Shown piece after piece: positions 1-9,599 of a stretch of DNA of 64,000 bases. This stretch comes from Isoetes taiwanensis (lineage: Eukaryota; Streptophyta; Lycopodiopsida; Isoetales; Isoetaceae), in the NCBI GenBank assembly GCA_021234155.1, contig JAJEKV010000054.1, positions 5,317,962 through 5,381,961 of the forward strand. The letters run 5' to 3'. The stretch's first letter is position 1. Every line of letters starts with the position of its first letter. The notes under the pieces were generated by a model that had not been told where the DNA came from, ran no database searches, and saw only the letters and a list, made by a program, of their open reading frames with translations. The position numbers were made by a program, and so were the translations under genes.

Positions 1-400
1 GATGTTGCAAAGCCGCTTCGTCCAACCTTGCAAGACGGATGGATTTTTCCCGAAGTTACAATATGCCATATTTAATATGCAAGGTCGCATGCCGGGCGTA
101 AGCCACATTTGACCGCCGCAGGAGGGATGGGCAGATGCACACTTTTCAAACCTTTCGCGAGATGGAATTGTGGAGGGGGGTGGAGGAGCCGCGTGAAGGA
201 GAGACAGTGCCAGACATTAACCAGTTCTTACCACCACCTCCAGGGCCGCAGGGTGATTATATTGATCCAAATGACCAATGAAAATGAGATATTACATTTT
301 TAGACATGCCAAATTTTGACCTGTATCATTTTGTGAATGGCGGGTATAATGACGTTATTTCAAACAAGGTGTAATGATGTTATCAAAGGATCGAGTAGTG
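1..400. other. No gene recognised
   Basis: No recognisable coding sequence, RNA gene or repeat boundary is visible here. A short open frame at 109-303 has no family features. The stretch leads into the hairpin-rich repeat block that begins near 414. Confidence 0.4.
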
Positions 401-413
401 CTCATAGTAAAAG

Positions 414-1012
414 CATCGAGACTTCCAAATCGCTCTTTCGTTTTCTGTTTGACGAGTAAAGGCATTGAGACTTCCCAATCTCTTTTATCCTGGCTTAGTC
501 TCTTTTGTTTGTCCTAGTGGTCACCCCGCTCACCCCGGCCGAAGTCTCCTTCGTTTTTCGTTTATCGTGATCTAATTTGCCCCTAGGATGACATCGCCAC
601 TCGGTGGCTTAATTAGATACGTTAAGGTGAAACTTCGAAAAGGAGTAAGCCAAGAGCGACCCTCTTGGATGGTCATGGTTGGATGGTGAGTGAGTCAAAA
701 CATCTGCACACGCAACCCTCTTGAATGGTTGTCAGGTCACCAGGCCTTATATTCTCAGTGGCAAACAATATAGACTTCTCGAAATTCTTGTTACCTCCTT
801 TAGAAGGAGCGAGCTTTGCTCTCACTCTCTTTTGCGTGTCTCTGTGTCAATGTATCTTAGATACTTTGCTAGGTTATATTAGATACGCCAAGCAGGAAAC
901 TCGAAAAGGGAGTAAGCCAAGAGCGCAACCCTCTTGAATGGTTGTCAGGTCACCAGGCTTTATATTCTCCATGGCAAACAATATAGACTTCTGTAGAAGG
1001 AGCTTGCGATTC
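414..1012. repeat. Diverged direct repeats upstream of the hairpin array
   Basis: Two related blocks occur at about 620-800 and 880-1000. Both carry the string AGTAAGCCAAGAGCG, then a CCCTCTTG(A/G)ATGGTTGTCAGG-like segment and the words GCAAACAATATAGACTTCT. A further piece of the same unit recurs at about 1591-1620. Half-copies of the arm of the downstream hairpin (CATCGAGACTTCC or CATTGAGACTTCCC) lie near 415 and 462, so this block and the array after it belong to one repeat complex. No protein family is encoded. Confidence 0.65.
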
Positions 1013-1594
1013 TGTGGGTTCATTAGATGTCGTTGATTGATGAGTTCAAGCATCGAGACTTCCCAATCTTTCTTTCCCCTCCTCTTTGGGCAATGTAGCT
1101 TAGTTTACATGCTAAGTTCCATTGTTCAAAGAGGGGTGAAAGCAAGGGTTGGGAAGTCTCGATGCTTGTACTCAGGTCTCTTTCATCCTGGCCTGGAGCG
1201 TGATCCTTCGGGTTAATTGGATGTTAGTGATTGATGAGTTCAAGCATCGAGACTTCCCAATCTTTCTTTCCCCTCCTCTTTGGGCAATGTAGCTTAGTTT
1301 ACATGCTAAGTTCCATTGTTCAAAGAGGGGTGAAAGCAAGGGTTGGGAAGTCTCGATGCTTGTACTCAGGTCTCTTTCATCCTGGCCTGGAGCGTGATCC
1401 TTCGGGTTAATTGGATGTTAGTGATTGATGAGTTCAAGCATCGAGACTTCCCAATCTTTCTTTCCCCTCCTCTTTGGGCAATGTAGCTTAGTTTACATGC
1501 TAAGTTCCATTGTTCAAAGAGGGGTGAAAGCAAGGGTTGGGAAGTCTCGATGCTTGTACTCAGGTCTCTTTCATCCTGGCCTGGAGCGTGATCC
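1012..1594. repeat. Three tandem copies of a 194-bp unit, each with a 122-nt foldback
   Basis: The word CATCGAGACTTCCCAATC recurs at 1051, 1245 and 1439, giving an exact period of 194 bp. The copies are nearly identical, so amplification looks recent. In each unit the segment from CAAGCATCGAGACTTCCCA to its exact reverse complement TGGGAAGTCTCGATGCTTG (1047-1168, 1241-1362, 1435-1556) folds on itself. The arms pair over roughly 55 bp with a few mismatches around a short loop (TTTACATG). It could be a foldback transposon, a MITE, or a tandem array of young miRNA-like precursors. Confidence 0.85.
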
Positions 1595-1632
1595 TCTTGA
1601 ATGGTTGCCAAATCGCCATTTGGATGCCATCT

Positions 1633-1741
1633 GGACCTATAATTTGTACCTCCATTCCTTTGGGTGGCACATGCCATGCAAACCCATTTGGGTATTCAGA
1701 GCATGTGCCACCCAGAGGAATAGAGTACTGATTATAGGTCC
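1633..1741. repeat. Second, unrelated foldback hairpin (109 nt)
   Basis: The left arm GGACCTATAAT (1633) and right arm ATTATAGGTCC (ending 1741) are exact reverse complements. Pairing continues inwards through a second exact block, GGGTGGCACATGC against GCATGTGCCACCC, giving arms of about 50 bp with scattered mismatches. Its sequence differs from the 194-bp array, yet it sits only about 40 bp beyond the end of that array. Confidence 0.8.
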
Positions 1742-1744
1742 GTG

Positions 1745-2310
1745 ATAGCATTCAAAGCCCAATTTGGCATACCGGGTTATTCCCGACTTGGGTACCGGTA
1801 CCTTGTGAACCTTCGATGGATCGATTTCGTCCGGCTGGTCCGAGGTCTGTTTGGCCCCTTCGCATGCGTAGATTACTTCTCATCAGCAAGATTCTGGCGC
1901 ATGCGAAGAGGCAAGCAACAACGGAGGTCGAGACGGGTCTGATCCAACGAAGGTTTTCAGGGCACTGCGGTTACACATGAAAGAAACATAGAAAGAAACA
2001 TAGAAAGAACTATCATACATTAACTAAAACATTTGTGACAAAAAATTATAACCAAAAACTTCTTTTTATTAATAGTGCCGGGGACGGTTACAATAGTATG
2101 AAAATCCTCAAGACCAATTACAAATGATCAAGATACTCATCACATCATTTTTCTAGGGCGCCTTCTTCATCGGGTTTCATCATTTGCAGTTCCATCCTCT
2201 TCTTCTTTGGGAACCTAGGTTCAACCTCCAGATGACCCTTTCCTTTAGTGAAACGCCCTCGAGGACGATGTTTTTCCTAGCCCGTTCTCGTTTGTCAAGG
2301 TAAAGCGCCA
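1745..2310. other. No gene recognised; edge of the hAT-bearing segment
   Basis: GC-richer sequence with a local inverted pair around CGCATGCG (about 1860 and 1900), then an AT-rich stretch with short AGAAAGAAACAT repeats at about 1980-2010. I could not define terminal inverted repeats for the neighbouring hAT element in it. Confidence 0.35.
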
Positions 2311-4650
2311 AAGGTGAGTCCGTTGGATCACGTAAGCCGCCACGCCATCAACCGCATTGCTCGAACCTCGCCTTTTCAGACGGACTCCTCGGTATCCTCG
2401 CCGGCCGGGCTGATCCGTTCGAGAATATGGCTTGGTCTATATCATCTTCGTCATCAACGAAGGGTACGCGTTGAATGTCTTCATCAACATGGCTTGCAAA
2501 GCATTTATTGCAAGCATCTCGCCCTCACCGTCTTCGGCCGTCCTCTTCCACTTCGAATCGTGATCCATGAAAGGAAATCGTAGCTTATCGATTTGCGGAT
2601 GTACCACCGTTACGAGTCAATAGCCGCCAGTTTGAGAAGTTGTATACAAGTTTGTCCGCCTTCTTATGTAGCAAGCGATTGCGGTGACACGCGTGTATGT
2701 ACTTATAGGCACTCCAATTCCTCTCACTTGCACTATTGGAAGATACCAAAGAGAGGATAGTCATTGCAATTGCCCCGCAAGGTATCAAGAACTTGCCCAT
2801 GGGCTTGCCACCATGCATATGATTCCATATTTGGTTCCTTCTTATGACTCTCCGGTCGTCGTGAAGCTCTTCATCCGCCCACCTTCCACTCGGGTTCGGT
2901 ATTCGATTAACTTCGGCAATGAAAAGCTTGTAGTCCATTTTGTTGGGATAGAACATTTTTGCAACCTTCTTCAACGAGCCCATCACTTCTTTATCCGTAT
3001 GCTGGTCCATATCGTGGTTGTGTGGGTCTAAGGCATGCGCGGGCGCCATGAAGATCACCGTATGACTTCTTCCATCGCTCATTGAAGTCTCGAGTAGTGT
3101 GCTTGGCGCTTAGCATTGTCAAATGGCGATTGGGACCATCACGTTCTAGGAAGGATTGAATGGAGTGCCAACACCTCAAGACCTTTCCGCTTGCCTTGAA
3201 GAATCAAGGGTTTTGATGGCATGACAAACAGGTTGCATGCACCTCACAACATTTTTTTACACCTTTCCAAAATGTCTCCGCCCAAGCATTTTCGAAGGGC
3301 GCAGCTTTTTTTCCCGGTGTTTGGCGGCATTTTTCCCTTTCTGCCTTCTTTCCCAATCAAAAAACTCTGTATGATTAAAGGTTGAGATAATCCAATCACG
3401 ACACTTCAGCACTCTTTCAAGACAGATATAATTGGAACCAAACCGAGTTTGCCCAGATTCATGAGTGCTAGGCTCTTCCGACGCAATGACTTGTAAATGG
3501 CATAAATTGCGGCTTCTTTGTGATGAATTTTACAAGCCGACGCTTTCGAATGGGATCTTTGAACCACGCGGTGTCTTTGAGAACCAGTCCTTCAAAGAAT
3601 AGGTTCAGGCAATGGCATTGGCAACTAGTAGCATGCAACCCTGGAAATTCGGCCTCCAGTAATTGACCCGCTAGCTTGCAATTAGACGCGTTATCCATTA
3701 CAACTTGAAATATTCTCTTCGGTCCAAAACTCTCTATCACGGCCTTTGTTTTCTGAAAAATCCAATCTCCGGTCACTTGGTCGGGTTTTGGTTTCTACGG
3801 TTTTCAAAAATACTTCACCCCTCGGATACACGATCATGAAATTAATAAGATGGTCCTTGTTTATATTGCTCCAACCATCGGTCACTAATGAAGCGGGGCT
3901 TCAGGTCACCACACGACACAACTTCATCTCCACCCTCTCAACCATTTTTCCATGTATTTCATCAACCATCTTATTGTTGGCATGCTTGTATGAAGCAGTC
4001 TAAAAGCCGGTCCCCGCTTTGGCAACTTCTTGGAAGGCTTCTTTCATTGCTTTATGCTCCGTAATATGTGGAGATGGCCCAAAGATATAAAATGCCTCTA
4101 CAACCTTTGTTTGTGTCTTCTTCAATTGCTCGATGTTAAGCAATGATCAACCCTCTGTTGTTTCGCCTGTCTTTCCACTATTTCACATTGTCTCTATCAT
4201 TCTCGTTCTCCCGCTTATACCTATTGACCCTAGTCCGCCCCTCGACGGTATGTTTGTCCCCAACAGGGGTGGTATAGTTATCTTCGTCCGCTTCGCCCGC
4301 CCCGCTTTTGAGTATTATTGAACTTCGTCTTTTTTTTCTCATATTATTCTTCGTTTTGCGTGATCCCATCCCGGTCGAGACAAATCTCGATGGCATCCTT
4401 TCGCAAGTCGGCCAGATGCAAAGTACAAGTTATTAACCGACGCCTCGCTCACGTAAGATGTGAGCTCGAATTCTTGTTGCGTAACCATTTACCGATGTGT
4501 ATCCACAAAACACACATTCCCACTCATTTGCGCCAAACTCTTTCACAAACTCCCATTCGGGCCTCTTTTTCCGACCATAACTCCGCATCGCGACCATGTG
4601 CACGAAGTTGTAGGTCCCCGTGGCCCTCGCGACGCACACGCAAATTCCTC
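2310..4650 (-). pseudogene. hAT-family transposase relic (BED zinc finger, DUF659-type core, dimerisation domain)
   Basis: Read on the minus strand from high to low coordinates, the modules of a plant hAT transposase appear in order but in different frames. A BED-type zinc-finger region lies at 4433-4639, with a Cys-x2-Cys (CVFC) followed by an RIRAHIL helix. A DUF659-like core follows at 3468-3885, with TDGWSN, LINFMIVYPRG and VVMDNASNCKLAG, the last around a catalytic-type aspartate. The C-terminal dimerisation motif is at 2585-3082, with SASERNWSAYKYIH and RNRLLHKKADKLVYN. An acidic tail can be read to about 2340. Frameshifts and stops separate the blocks, so it is dead as a protein source. 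The family assignment is firm; the element ends are not seen. Confidence 0.88.
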
Positions 4651-4715
4651 GCGACCTCTAGAGGTAGATGCATGACGCTGCACCGCACCTCCAGAGGTAG
4701 ATGCATGACCGAGAG
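4645..4715. repeat. Short tandem duplication CCTC(T/C)AGAGGTAGATGCATGA
   Basis: About 30 bp are repeated twice in direct orientation, with the shared word AGAGGTAGATGCATGAC at about 4658 and 4690. It lies at the N-terminal (upstream) edge of the hAT relic and probably contributed to its disruption. Confidence 0.7.
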
Positions 4716-5100
4716 CCACCATTGCTCGGACCCTACCGACAATGTCTCTTAATCGACTCCTTGATTACATTTTAACTAAAGGAAGACGATATATGCAAAG
4801 GAGCAAGCTCACAATGCATATGTTACGCCGACGTTCCGCGGCGAGAATCAAGGGGTTTGACGGACCCTATAGGATATTCTATGGAAGCGGATGCCAACCC
4901 AAGGTCGGAAACCACTGGGACGGAGTAAACTCACGTTCCAAAGATCCAACGTCAGCCGTGACTCAAAAACGACACCTCAAAGGCAAACCGTTTCCCAAGG
5001 AGTATTTTGACTAAACCCGGGCGGTCAACGCTCGAGGTGAATTCTAGGGCTAATCACGCTTTTCTTATATATACTATTAAGATTGCCACAAAAACAAAGC
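4716..5100. other. No gene recognised
   Basis: An open frame at 4742-5014 (plus strand, basic, 90 codons) shows no family motif. It may be 5' sequence of the hAT element. I see no regulatory or RNA feature. Confidence 0.3.
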
Positions 5101-5159
5101 CAAACATTGGCGCAAATATTTTTTTTGCTTAGTAAATCGGGCAAAACAAATTTAGAAAA

Positions 5160-5460
5160 TTTTACAGACGCTAAAAAAATGAATCACAGACGCTGAAAAA
5201 ATATTTTCGCAGACGCCGAAGATTATGTTTCGCTGCGACGCCGGTTCAAATTATTTTCACAGACGCCGGAAAAACTCTTAACCGCTGCGACGCGAAAAAA
5301 TTCGCGTGCAGACGGTGGAGCGCCGCTACAGTGAAAAAAAATTGGTTTCGTGACGCTATAAATCAGAATCTTCAGCGACGCTGAAAATATTTTCGCGTAC
5401 GCGGTTTTGTTGCTTTCGCGTACGCGAAAATTTTCTGACGCCGGAATTGTTTTCCGCCGT
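5160..5460. repeat. Degenerate cluster of (C)AGACGCYGAAAA-like words
   Basis: About ten words of the form GACGC(C/T)(G/A), usually preceded by CA or GC and followed by an A- or T-run, occur in 300 bp. They include CAGACGCTAAAAA, CAGACGCTGAAAA, CAGACGCCGAAG, GCGACGCCGG, CAGACGCCGGAAAAA, GCGACGCGAAAAA, GTGACGCTATAA, GCGACGCTGAAAA and CTGACGCCGG. Spacing is irregular, 20-50 bp. The block ends in two TTCGCGTACGCG words. It is not a clean satellite and encodes nothing recognisable. Confidence 0.6.
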
Positions 5461-5504
5461 ATTTTTTGCGTTTTATACGGCAAATTTGTGCCGTATCATT
5501 CAAT

Positions 5505-5770
5505 TCATACGTATTCCGTATAAAACGTACAGCGTATTGAACCTATAAGAGAGCTAAAATCATACTTGTTTACCAAGCGATGCTTACGAAGTACAATGGG
5601 CAGATAAGTAATTTTGTACTTCTGAACTGCTTCCAGAATATCAACAAGAGCAAACTGAGGCAGTATGACTACGGTGGCACCAGATCTCAAGGTTAAACCA
5701 AATTCCGGACCAAGCAGAAGAAAATACCTTGGTAATTGCAACAAACGGTCTTCCGCCTTCTTCCGGTTGA
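5505..5770 (-). pseudogene. 4-coumarate:CoA ligase-like fragment
   Basis: A minus-strand open stretch carries the central part of a plant 4CL/acyl-activating enzyme. LRSGATVVILPQF is followed by a DILEAVQKYKITYLPIV segment and LVNKYDFSSL, the order found in the adenylation domain of 4CL. Intact enzymes of this family are about 540-570 residues; only about 65 recognisable residues remain. The usual segment between the YLPIV-like strand and the LVxKYDLSSL segment is shortened. The AMP-binding signature, the C-terminal catalytic lysine region and introns are all absent. It is a non-functional gene fragment, presumably moved or stranded by transposition. Confidence 0.75.
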
Positions 5771-5929
5771 AGCAAGGCTGTATCCTCTTCAATAAACTAA
5801 TAAAATCTGGACATGCAAAATGCCGTGTTCTGGACCCATGTCCGGAACCGGCTTTAGGACTTACAACATCATAGAGATTGCCTCTGAACTTCAAGGGCCG
5901 GGACGAAAGAGAAGGAAGCATTCGTGCCA

Positions 5930-6290
5930 TCGATCAGCTACATCGCAGGCGAATCCTCACCGTCTAACTGTCACTGGGCCTCACGTAAACCCTAGAAAAA
6001 ACCAACCCATCCCATCCGCTTACGTAGGATATTCCGAGGCATATTTTCATCAAAACGAATCCAAGCCTTCAAACCGTCACTCCACCCTCCAACAAGAGGG
6101 TTGCCCCCTACGGGCAACCCAAAAAAAGATATAGCAGACGGATTTTGGTCGAAGTACTACATGTCTTCATTTTTAAGCAACTCATATGGAGCTAGGGCAA
6201 AAAACAGAGTTTGACAAAGTGCTTTATAGAGCTAAATTTAGTTGCATACCTTACTTTCTTAGAAGAGCAAATAAACCGAAACATTATTCT
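5930..6290. other. No gene; small palindromic terminus near 6090
   Basis: The hairpin GGGTTGCCCCCTACGGGCAACCC-like sequence at about 6097-6120 is followed by an A-run. A related motif in the opposite orientation occurs at about 37615-37645. Otherwise nothing is recognised. Confidence 0.4.
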
Positions 6291-6300
6291 ACAGAAAGAG

Positions 6301-6845
6301 TTGCCCTAGTTTCGCTAGTCTGCAAAATATGGTTCTAGGCTTAGCGCTATCAAGTATCAAACTTTTTATGATCAAAGAAGATTTGTTCTGTGTAATGCCA
6401 TGGCATTCCCATATCTCTGCACCAGCACGTACATTGCCCCATGGTATGTGAAGCTCATCTGATCGATAATGGAGTCAAAACGCTTTGACTAAAGTAATTC
6501 AGTTGTTGTTAATAACATCTGAACCCTTCAAAATAAAATGGTTGTTGCCTTTTGTTGCCCAAGTGAGAAAAGAGTTGCCCTAGTTTCGCTAGTCTGCAAA
6601 ATATGGTTCTAGGCTTAGCGCTATCAAGTATCAAACTTTTTATATCAAAGAAGATTTGTTCTGTGTAATGCCATGGCATTCCCATATCTCTGCACCAGCA
6701 CGTACATTGCCCCATGGTATGTGAAGCTCATCTGATCGATAATGGAGTCAAAACGCTTTGACTAAAGTAATTCAGTTGTTGTTAATAACATCTGAACCCT
6801 TCAAAATAAAATGGTTGTTGCCTTTTGTTGCCCAAGTGAGATAAG
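6301..6845. repeat. Tandem duplication, two copies of 273 bp
   Basis: The segment beginning TTGCCCTAGTTTCGCTAGTC at 6301 recurs at 6574. Near-identity runs to about 6840, with only a small indel (TATGATCAAAG against TATATCAAAG). The copies are almost identical, so the duplication is recent. No coding content is recognised. Confidence 0.9.
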
Positions 6846-6849
6846 TGCT

Positions 6850-8230
6850 ACGATGTTGCATATACATCTGATACATAGGCATTTTCTATCAAGCCAAATA
6901 CGTTAGCAAATATTGCATGCAAGCCCATTTGCATATACACCAAACGTCAAAGTAATGATTTAATTGCCTTTGCTTTAAAATAAGATAAAACACAAGCAGT
7001 ATAAACTTTTAGTGGATCTATATTGTCCAATGGATATGGCACCAGTTGGCAATATAACATCTTTTTGTATACTTGTATGTTGGCTTGAGGAATTAAATAG
7101 GCCATGGGCACTCCTTCATAACATATGCATCTATTGCTTTTGTGGCCATTTGTGCACAATGGTCGAGATGCTAATATGACTGTTCCAGAGGATGGCTTTG
7201 CCATATTCTTAACTGTAGAGTTGAAGCATGGCTCAAGCTAGATGTTGGCTTCTTGCTCTCCATTTCTTCCTTTGTAGTATATACATCTATTGCTTTTGTG
7301 GCCATTTGTGCACAATGGACTTACGTAATTTTTCCTGCTGCATTTTCTGCTAAGAAATCCAAACCATCTACATAGCTTTATGGAGAACGATCTTATCTTT
7401 GAAATACCGAGAAAGCCTACCGGGATTGCAATGCAGAAAATTTGAGTTGCATTTGACATAATCCATGGGCCGCTCAGAACCGGAACTGGACTTGGGATTT
7501 TTTTTTTTTTTTCCAAATTAAATTTACTTCCAAACCCTTAAGATGAATATGTAGCACAATAACAAGGGGTTCCAAGGGGATTTAATATAGATGCATAAAT
7601 CACTATCCTTGAGACCATAGGTCATACCCCCAAAACAATTGAATAGCTTATTATTAAAAAAGAAAAAAAAAATCTAGATTCAAATATTAAAATAATCACG
7701 TTGCATTGGTTTAAGCATTTTTATTAGGATATTGAATAATTTTGGTAGAGGTTCGAGTCTCCATATCTCAAATTATAAAATGTTAGGCAAACTCGTATAG
7801 AGATGAGTCCCGGTATTTTATATTCCAAAACCTTAGGAGAACCTGTATTTCATACTTCAAAATCATTGGTGGCCCCAATAATAAATGACTATAATCGAAA
7901 CAAGAGGCACCCAGAAGCCCCAACATACAGTCTGGGCCATAGGATTGAGGTAGTCTAGGGTGCATCTTATTTAGAATATGTAGTTCCATATTATTAGAAG
8001 ATTATAAATTGCATTAAAGATTAGGGCAAAACCAGTTTCTGATAGATCTCAAAAAAATTTGGCATCCAAAAAGCCAAAAACCTTATTCTCAGCTTTGAAT
8101 GAAAAATACAAAAAAAAAAAAAAAATTTACCACCGAAAAAAAGACCAGTAATTATAGCCGTTGGCTCATTAAATATGCCTTACGATACCTAAACTCACCT
8201 TTTCCCTAATGAATTGCCTCTTAACAGGGG

Positions 8231-8267
<37 letters not shown>

Positions 8268-9360
8268 CATTCCCAAACCTTATTGCCTATTAGCCTTGGT
8301 CTCCGATTGTACCTATCCTTCTGCTATTACCTCAACACCTTGTTGCTATAGTTGTTTTATTAGGTGCATACTTTAGTTTCACTTGTGTCATTTTCATCTT
8401 TGGTTTGGTATCTTTTTAGTTATTTATTTATTTATATATGGCCTTTTGTTTTATTCTTTGGTCCGGTTCCTTGGTTGTGTTTCCTCCAATCATTTATTTG
8501 TTTACGTTCGTTGAGTTGTTTGTTCTACGACTCACGTAATAGATTGGTGTCTTCATCCCATTATTCTGTTGGTTCATTGCTCCATTTCTTTTGTTTGTTT
8601 TATATGCAACTTGACCTTTCTTCAGCTATTGCTTTTTGTTTTTGGTGATTTTTCTTATTATATTATTATTATTGTTATTATTTTCCTACTCGCTTTGGTC
8701 ATGTATATATTCTTTCATTCAGTTCTACGCAGACATTCCTTTTGGCTCCAGCTCCCCTTGTGCTAACTTTTGCCATAAGCTTTTTTTGTTGCTATTTCGC
8801 GTTCTTTCTTCTCATCCCTTGTCCCATCAGTTTATTTTTTAGTTTAGCTTCTTTTTCCTTTCACTTTCTTTAAAAAAAAAAAAAATCTATTCTATTCTAT
8901 TCTATTCTTTGCTGAGTATTTTTGAGATTTTTGAGTACCTTCCTTCCTTCCTTCTATCAGCGAAGAAATAGAGCTGACATTCATTGGCAAGAGACATTGC
9001 CTTTTTTAGGTCAAATTTCCTTTATGTACATGTTCCTTCTGCTTCTTCCTCCGGTACAACATTGAATTGTCGTATGCGAATCTACGGTATACCAGTCTCC
9101 TTATTATTGCTAAGGTTTTTCCCTCGATGTGCCCTTTTCTGATGCCTTTTCATTTGTCATTTTCTCTCGGCATAGCCGAACATCATTGATTGGATGTGTT
9201 CCCTGATCAATCGGTTAGGTATTTTTTATTTTTGTGTATTTTCCTTTGTTTCTCAATGAGGCATTGCAGTCCTCCTTTTTCTTGTGGTCTGTTGTTTATC
9301 TCTGACTTTTGGAGTTTCTTTCTTGTATCTCCCTTGTGGAACTTTAGTTGAACATAAATA
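6850..9360. other. AT-rich intergenic sequence with simple repeats and a possible SINE relic
   Basis: A 35-bp word (CATCTATTGCTTTTGTGGCC and onwards) occurs twice, at about 7128 and 7286. At 7702-7762 a tRNA A-box-like word (TGCATTGGTTTAAGCA) is followed about 50 bp on by a good Pol III B box (GGTTCGAGTCTCC), suggesting an old SINE. A-runs lie at about 8106-8124 and 8236-8264. A TCTAT microsatellite is at about 8889-8910 and a CCTT run at about 8939-8955. The open frames at 8364-8842 are a product of T-richness and are not called as genes. Confidence 0.5.
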
Positions 9361-9365
9361 AAATT

Positions 9366-9575
9366 CACACATGCTCTGTACATGACATTGCAATAGTAAA
9401 GAGACATCATCCAATTGTTTTGTTAAGTTTGTAATACTAGTACTGTCATTTTGGTCATGCTTGATTTGGTATTGTATAACTAGCATTCCACCATTAGAAT
9501 TGCATCGTGATGCTAGGAGGTCCTGTGTTTGGTCATTATATATTTTTAACATAGATGCTCGCATATATGATTCTA
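9366..9575 (-). pseudogene. Kinesin motor-domain fragment (kinesin-14-like)
   Basis: The minus-strand frame contains SMLKIYNDQTQDLLA, then a spacer, then QYQIKHDQ, ITNLT and DDVSLLLQ. This is the order found in the kinesin motor around the IYNExxRDLL helix and the loop before switch I, most like plant kinesin-14 (ATK/KCA type), which has a similar YxIKHD segment. Only about 65 residues are present. The P-loop, switch II and neck are absent, and the frame degenerates on both sides. It is a pseudogene fragment; the subfamily is less sure than the family. Confidence 0.65.
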
Positions 9576-9599
9576 ACCAAATGTTGGGCATATGTCTAA

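Noticed and set aside
1366-1751. Overlapping plus- and minus-strand frames with similar peptides
   Set aside because: They mirror each other because the DNA is an inverted repeat. Neither strand shows protein-family features.
7702-7762. tRNA gene
   Set aside because: A good B box (GGTTCGAGTCTCC) and an A-like word are present, but there are no matching acceptor arms. It is probably an old SINE.
8364-8842. Overlapping hydrophobic open frames that look like membrane proteins
   Set aside because: They arise from T-rich low-complexity DNA, which encodes Phe/Leu/Ser in every frame. There is no conserved motif or consistent start.
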